This document shows, piece after piece, positions 60,714-64,000 of a stretch of 64,000 bases of DNA (the first letter of the stretch is position 1; the number at the start of each line of letters is the position of its first letter). Source of the DNA: JAPLUA01 sp964625855 (GTDB lineage Bacteria; Verrucomicrobiota; Verrucomicrobiia; Limisphaerales; UBA8199); NCBI GenBank assembly GCA_964625855.1, contig CAZVFC010000036.1, positions 26,890-90,889 of the forward strand, written 5' to 3'. Below the pieces are notes generated by a model. The model ran no database searches. It worked only from the letters and a program-made list of their open reading frames with translations, and was not told the DNA's origin. A program made the translations under genes and the position numbers.

Positions 60714-60804
60714 TGCACCAGCGATGCACCAGCGATGCACAACGGATGCACCACCGTTTCTCGCGTGTGCATCGCTGGTGCATCGCTGGTGCATCCGGTG
60801 TGCA
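60714..60804. repeat. 11-bp periodic repeats forming a large stem between convergent genes
   Basis: Four direct 11-bp units TGCACCAGCGA-type start at 60714, 60725, 60736 and 60747. Four inverted units (TCGCTGGTGCA-type) occupy 60766-60804. Arms 60714-60741 and 60766-60793 pair perfectly over 28 bp. The period equals about one DNA turn. The position between the stops of malQ and the sigma-54 regulator gene suits a bidirectional terminator. TGCACC/GGTGCA half-sites also recall NtrC sites. Confidence 0.75.
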
Positions 60805-60863
60805 TGTCTCGTACCCGGCGTGCGGATGGCACCGGCAAGTCAGGCGACAGCGTGGGCTCCAAG

Positions 60864-62237
60864 CTAAGATGGATCTACTTCGTAGCCTTCCTGGCGGAAG
60901 CGCTGCAGCTTGTAAATAAGCGCCCGGCGGCTGATGCCGAGGGCTTTGGCGGTCTCCGTGCGGTTGAAGTTATGTTTGCGGAGGGCCTGGACGATGGCTT
61001 GGCGCTCGATCTCCCCCAAACGCTCGGCATCGGTGGCCTCCACGGGCGCCGTCGTTTCCGTCACGGCGCGGAGTTTCGCGGGCAGGTGTTCGGGCAGGAC
61101 GAGTTCGCCGAGGGAGAGCAGCGCCGCGCGTTCCATCGCGTTGCGGAGTTCGCGCACGTTTCCCGGCCAGGAATAGCGCCCCAGGCAGTCGGCGACGGAC
61201 GAGGAAAACCGGGCTTTGCCCTGGGTGAACTCGGCGATGAACGCGCTGGCCAGCGGCAGGATGTCCTCGGGCCGCTCCCGCAGCGGGGGGATGTTAAGTT
61301 CCACGACGTTCAGCCGGTAGAACAGGTCTTCGCGGAAGCGGCCGGCTTTGACTTCCTCCTCGAGGTTGCGGTTGGTGGCCGCGAGGATGCGGGCGTTGGT
61401 CTGAAGTTCGGTGTTGGAGCCGACGCGGTTGAACCGGCCCTCCTGCGTGACGCGGAGCAGCTTGGCCTGGAGCGGCGGCGACATGTCGGCGATCTCATCC
61501 AGAAAGATCGTTCCGCCGTTGGCCTGCTGGAAGCGGCCAATCCGCTGAGCCACCGCGCCGGTGAAGCTGCCCTTCTCGTGCCCGAAGAGCTCGCTCTCCA
61601 GGAGTGTTTCCGGTATGGCGGCGCAGTTCACCTTGACGAGAGGGCCGGCAGCCCGGCCGCTCCAGGCGTGGATGACGTCAGCCACCACTTCTTTGCCCAC
61701 GCCGCTCTCGCCGGTGATGAGGATGCGGCTTTCGGACAAGGCAATGAGCGAGGCATCGTGGAACACGGCCTGCATGAGCGGACTCCTGGCCACAACGTGC
61801 GGCGGCAACTGCTTGTCCGCGCTGAACTTGAGCGGGGCCGTGATGGACAAGCCGGTGGCCTGCCGGACGGTGGCGAGCAGCTCGTCAAGGTCAATCGGCT
61901 TGGCCAGGTAATTGAGCGCGCCGTCGCGCATGGCGCCGACCGCTTCGCGAATATCCGCATAAGCCGTGACAAGGAGGACGGGCAGGACAGGATGCTCCTG
62001 GCGCGCGCGGCGCAACGTTTCCAGGCCGGTGAGGCCGGGCATGCGCACATCCGAGATCACCATGCCGAACTCCCTGGCGCGGAGTTCCTCCAGCGCCTGT
62101 TCCCCGGAAGTCGCCAGCACAGTCTCAAAGCCCTGGCTCGTCAGAAACGAATCGAGCAGGCTGCGCTGGCCCGGATCGTCGTCCACGATCAGGATGCGCG
62201 GCGTTTTGACACCGTTCTTGCGGGCTTCGGGCAGCAT
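60864..62237 (-). CDS. NtrC-family sigma-54 response regulator
   Basis: 457 residues. Receiver domain: ILIVDDDPGQRSLL, phospho-acceptor Asp63 in FGMVISDVRMPGLTG, Lys in YLAKPID. The AAA+ domain has Walker A GESGVGKE (~176-183), the sigma-54-contacting loop GSFTGA (~223-228, a GAFTGA variant), Walker B GGTIFLDEIADM, and the arginine-finger region REDLFYRLNVVELNIPPLRE. The C-terminal Fis-type HTH is NFNRTETAKALGISRRALIY. It would activate sigma-54 promoters on phosphorylation. No partner histidine kinase gene is adjacent. Confidence 0.94.
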   Translation of the reverse strand: MLPEARKNGVKTPRILIVDDDPGQRSLLDSFLTSQGFETVLATSGEQALEELRAREFGMVISDVRMPGLTGLETLRRARQEHPVLPVLLVTAYADIREAVGAMRDGALNYLAKPIDLDELLATVRQATGLSITAPLKFSADKQLPPHVVARSPLMQAVFHDASLIALSESRILITGESGVGKEVVADVIHAWSGRAAGPLVKVNCAAIPETLLESELFGHEKGSFTGAVAQRIGRFQQANGGTIFLDEIADMSPPLQAKLLRVTQEGRFNRVGSNTELQTNARILAATNRNLEEEVKAGRFREDLFYRLNVVELNIPPLRERPEDILPLASAFIAEFTQGKARFSSSVADCLGRYSWPGNVRELRNAMERAALLSLGELVLPEHLPAKLRAVTETTAPVEATDAERLGEIERQAIVQALRKHNFNRTETAKALGISRRALIYKLQRFRQEGYEVDPS

Positions 62238-62371
62238 GGGCTCAATTCCAAGTGACTCGTATCGTAAACTCCGGCTGAACCGGACTGGAGTAAAGGCTAG
62301 GCCCTTGCCCCCCCCTGATAAAGCTCAATCGAACGTGCGGCCTCGGCTGGAGCGCATCTCGACACCGCCAC

Positions 62372-62407
62372 CGGAGCGCGGCTGTCCTCAGCCGCAGCAC
62401 GTGCGTC
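62372..62407 (-). repeat. 36-bp REP-like element, copy 2 (inverted)
   Basis: Exact reverse complement of 58782-58817, located between the UbiA-type gene and the sigma-54 regulator gene. The two copies bracket malQ and the regulator. Confidence 0.8.
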
Positions 62408-62413
62408 GAGGGT

Positions 62414-63310
62414 TTAGCGGAGCCGGAAGCCGCCTCGGAAGATGACCTCCGCCAGGGTGACAAGCAGAAAGACGGCGCTGATCACGGCGTTGAGGCGGAA
62501 AAAGGCGACGTTGATCCAATTGAGGCTGCGGCGGCGGGCGATCCAGTGCTCCAACACCAGGCAGCCGGCGATGATCATCCAGCCGACGAGGTAGGCCAGG
62601 CGGAATCGGCATAGCAGCCCGAAGACGACCAGCAGCCCGCACATGACGGCGTGCGCCAGGAAGGCGGCCTTCAGGGCGTTTGCGGGCCCCCACGCCACGA
62701 CCAGCGAGTGCAAACCGTGCTGGCGATCGAACTCGTAGTCCTGGAGCGCATAGATGATATCAAACCCGACCAGCCACAGCACCACGATCACGGCCAGCAC
62801 GGTCATCTGGAGGATCTCCAGGACCGACACATTCGTTCCCTTGACCGCGAGCCAGGCCCCGACCGGGGCCAGCGCCAGCGCCAGGCCGAGGTAGAAATGG
62901 GTGTAGTCCGTGAACCGTTTCGTCAGCGAATAGAAGCAAATAACCGCCAGCGCGACCGGTGACAGGAAGAAGCAGAGCGGGTTCAGGAAGTAGCTCGTTG
63001 CCAGCAACCCCAAGGCCGCCAGCACACAGAGTGTCACAGCGCTGGCCAGGCTGATCTGGCCGGCCGGCAGATGGCGCCCGGCGGTGCGCGGGTTCAGCGC
63101 GTCGAACTTGCGGTCCACGATGCGGTTAAAGGCCATGGCACAGGTGCGCGCGCAGACCATAGCGGCGAGGATCAGCCCAAAGGTGCGCCAGCCCGGCCAA
63201 CCGCGGTCGGCGCGGGCGGCGATGGCCATGGCCGCGAGGGCGAAGGGCAGGGCGAAGGCGGTGTGCGAGAAACGCACGAACTGAGCCCATTTGGTCACCA
63301 GGGAGAACAT
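62414..63310 (-). CDS. UbiA-superfamily prenyltransferase (UbiA/MqnP type)
   Basis: 298 residues from the ATG at 63310 (FSLVTKWAQFVRFSHTAFAL). It is an integral membrane protein with eight or nine helices. First aspartate motif N62-R-I-V-D66-R-K-F-D70 in AMAFNRIVDRKFDALNPRTA, and second motif DIIYALQDYEFDRQHG, bind the Mg-prenyl diphosphate. TAGRHLPAG is a conserved loop. It prenylates an aromatic acceptor in quinone synthesis. The menaquinone futalosine-pathway enzyme MqnP is likely in this lineage, but the sequence alone cannot separate it from UbiA. Its start codon lies in a 7-bp periodic tract. Confidence 0.88.
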   Translation of the reverse strand: MFSLVTKWAQFVRFSHTAFALPFALAAMAIAARADRGWPGWRTFGLILAAMVCARTCAMAFNRIVDRKFDALNPRTAGRHLPAGQISLASAVTLCVLAALGLLATSYFLNPLCFFLSPVALAVICFYSLTKRFTDYTHFYLGLALALAPVGAWLAVKGTNVSVLEILQMTVLAVIVVLWLVGFDIIYALQDYEFDRQHGLHSLVVAWGPANALKAAFLAHAVMCGLLVVFGLLCRFRLAYLVGWMIIAGCLVLEHWIARRRSLNWINVAFFRLNAVISAVFLLVTLAEVIFRGGFRLR

Positions 63311-63349
63311 CGAACCTTGAACATCGAACCTTGAACCTTGAATCTCAAG
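63305..63349. repeat. 7-bp periodic tract containing the prenyltransferase start codon
   Basis: Units GAACATC, GAACCTT, GAACATC, GAACCTT, GAACCTT, GAATCTC. On the minus strand the unit GATGTTC supplies the ATG at 63310, and a second out-of-frame ATG lies two units upstream. The tract touches the stop of the four-helix-bundle gene. Confidence 0.8.
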
Positions 63350-63827
63350 AAGTCGCAGCAGCAGCTTGAGGCCGTGCCGGGACATCACCGCGCCGCTGCC
63401 GGGCGTGGTTCCGCTCAGCGGTTTGAACGCTCGCTTTAAAAATGCGAACCAATTCCTCGCTTTCTCCGAGGACATTTGCGAGCTGACTGTCGCCTCCCAG
63501 CCATCGTTTCCGGTGAATTAGCCGCGCCCAGCGCAACGTCTCGCGAAGCTCCTTGAGGCATATCTTCATCTTGTGGATGAAGTCGTCTGCCGATTCCGGC
63601 GCTTGGGCTTCGCCGTGATTCCCGTACGGCGATGTGCCCGACCGCAGGAACTGCCCCGCCAGATGATTGCCGGCGCGGGTGTTTGGCAGCTTCTCGGACA
63701 CATCAATCACCGCGGAGGCAAACTCCAGCAACCGTTCTTCCAAGTCGTACCTGCGCTCGGGCCGAGCAGGCGTGTCCTTTGATGTGCTCCCTTGCGGCGA
63801 GCCGACCGGAGGTCTGTCGTTATTGTT
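63345..63827 (-). CDS. Four-helix-bundle protein (S23/23S rRNA intervening-sequence type), 5' end in the gap
   Basis: The open frame reaches the scaffold gap without a start codon. The visible 160 residues read RYDLEERLLEFASAVIDVSE, KLPNTRAGNHLAGQFLRSGT, SPYGNHGEAQAPESADDFIH, KMKICLKELRETLRWARLIH, ESEELVRIFKASVQTAERNH. This is the 'LPnt.agnhla.QllRsgTSp..NygEA..aes..dFihKmk.alKElRE...wL' pattern of the four-helix-bundle (Avd/S23-like) family. The function of such orphan proteins is unknown. Relatives lie in rRNA intervening sequences or in diversity-generating retroelements; no reverse transcriptase is visible here. Confidence 0.75.
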   Translation of the reverse strand, partial: NNNDRPPVGSPQGSTSKDTPARPERRYDLEERLLEFASAVIDVSEKLPNTRAGNHLAGQFLRSGTSPYGNHGEAQAPESADDFIHKMKICLKELRETLRWARLIHRKRWLGGDSQLANVLGESEELVRIFKASVQTAERNHARQRRGDVPARPQAAAATS

Positions 63828-63828
63828 C

Positions 63829-63928
63829 NNNNNNNNNNNNNNNNNNNNNNNNNNNNNNNNNNNNNNNNNNNNNNNNNNNNNNNNNNNNNNNNNNNNNNNN
63901 NNNNNNNNNNNNNNNNNNNNNNNNNNNN
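63829..63928. other. Scaffold gap (100 Ns)
   Basis: Exactly 100 ambiguous bases, the convention for a gap of unknown size. It is flanked on the right by a near-perfect heptamer repeat, the likely reason assembly failed. Confidence 0.95.
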
Positions 63929-64000
63929 AAGGTTCAAGGTTCGAAGTTCAAGGTTCAAGGTTCGAAGTTCAAGGTTCAAGGTTCGAAGTTCAAGGTTCAA
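63929..64000. repeat. Near-perfect heptamer array with 21-bp higher-order period
   Basis: Units AAGGTTC, AAGGTTC, GAAGTTC repeat three times and continue out of the window. This is the least degenerate heptamer tract in the window. It continues from the gap, so its true length is unknown. Confidence 0.9.

Noticed and set aside
63345..63827. Diversity-generating retroelement accessory (Avd) gene
   Set aside because: The four-helix-bundle protein fits the broad family, but no reverse transcriptase, template repeat or variable repeat is present in the window.

Overview
The window is GC-rich, gene-dense bacterial DNA ending in a scaffold gap (100 Ns, 63829-63928). Lipid A/LPS genes (lpxK, an LpxL-type acyltransferase, waaF) show a Gram-negative envelope. 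Many features suggest Verrucomicrobiota, probably a Limisphaerales/Pedosphaera-type lineage. These are large secreted proteins with Thr/Asn-rich linkers and 'SSDLTNW'-type C-termini, a Ser/Thr kinase paired with an ECF sigma factor, a propeller-type histidine kinase, and abundant interspersed palindromes and 7-bp periodic tracts. The taxon is inferred from gene style, not from a marker gene.

Region 1 (1-5.9 kb) is a decayed defence/accessory region: a PLD-type nuclease tail, a small wHTH-like protein, an HNH endonuclease, a HIT-family protein, several gene remnants, REP-like palindromes, and a probable Panacea-domain (PanAT-type) toxin-antitoxin pair. Region 2 (6.3-13.3 kb) is an unrecognised accessory cluster: a WYL regulator, two small genes, a divergent XRE repressor, two proteins sharing a regulator-like domain (one continuous with a lipoprotein/membrane segment), a membrane-anchored coiled coil and a phage-structural-like protein. 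The first two transcription units share a 48-bp promoter box. Region 3 (13.3-18.7 kb) is core: lpxK, acyltransferase, waaF, serine acetyltransferase, sugar kinase. Region 4 (18.8-22.7 kb) is a propeller histidine kinase with its NarL-type response regulator.

Region 5 (22.9-49.7 kb) is the highlight. It is bounded by two identical, co-oriented tRNA-Phe genes. Inside are a Ser/Thr kinase, an ECF sigma factor, and a long run of secreted proteins: three arylsulfotransferase-like A-type proteins (one inside the giant), two B-type (one inside the giant), metallophosphatases, FGE-fold proteins, a sulfatase and a SOUL haem-binding lipoprotein. At the centre is a 3,928-residue multidomain protein whose modules largely match the stand-alone neighbours. 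A shared motif, TAGAAA-N14-[CG]CGTT, precedes the sigma gene itself and three of the secreted-protein transcription units. This suggests an autoregulated STK-ECF regulon that exports an extracellular sulfo/phospho-ester processing set.

Region 6 (50-58.6 kb) has three more secreted proteins, including a metzincin-like protease with inserted Cys-knuckles and a tail-fibre-like protein, plus a WD40-like sensor kinase with its response regulator. Region 7 (58.9-64 kb) holds malQ, a sigma-54 response regulator, a UbiA-type prenyltransferase and a four-helix-bundle (S23/IVP-type) gene running into the gap. Degenerate 7-bp periodic tracts occur at many gene boundaries throughout.
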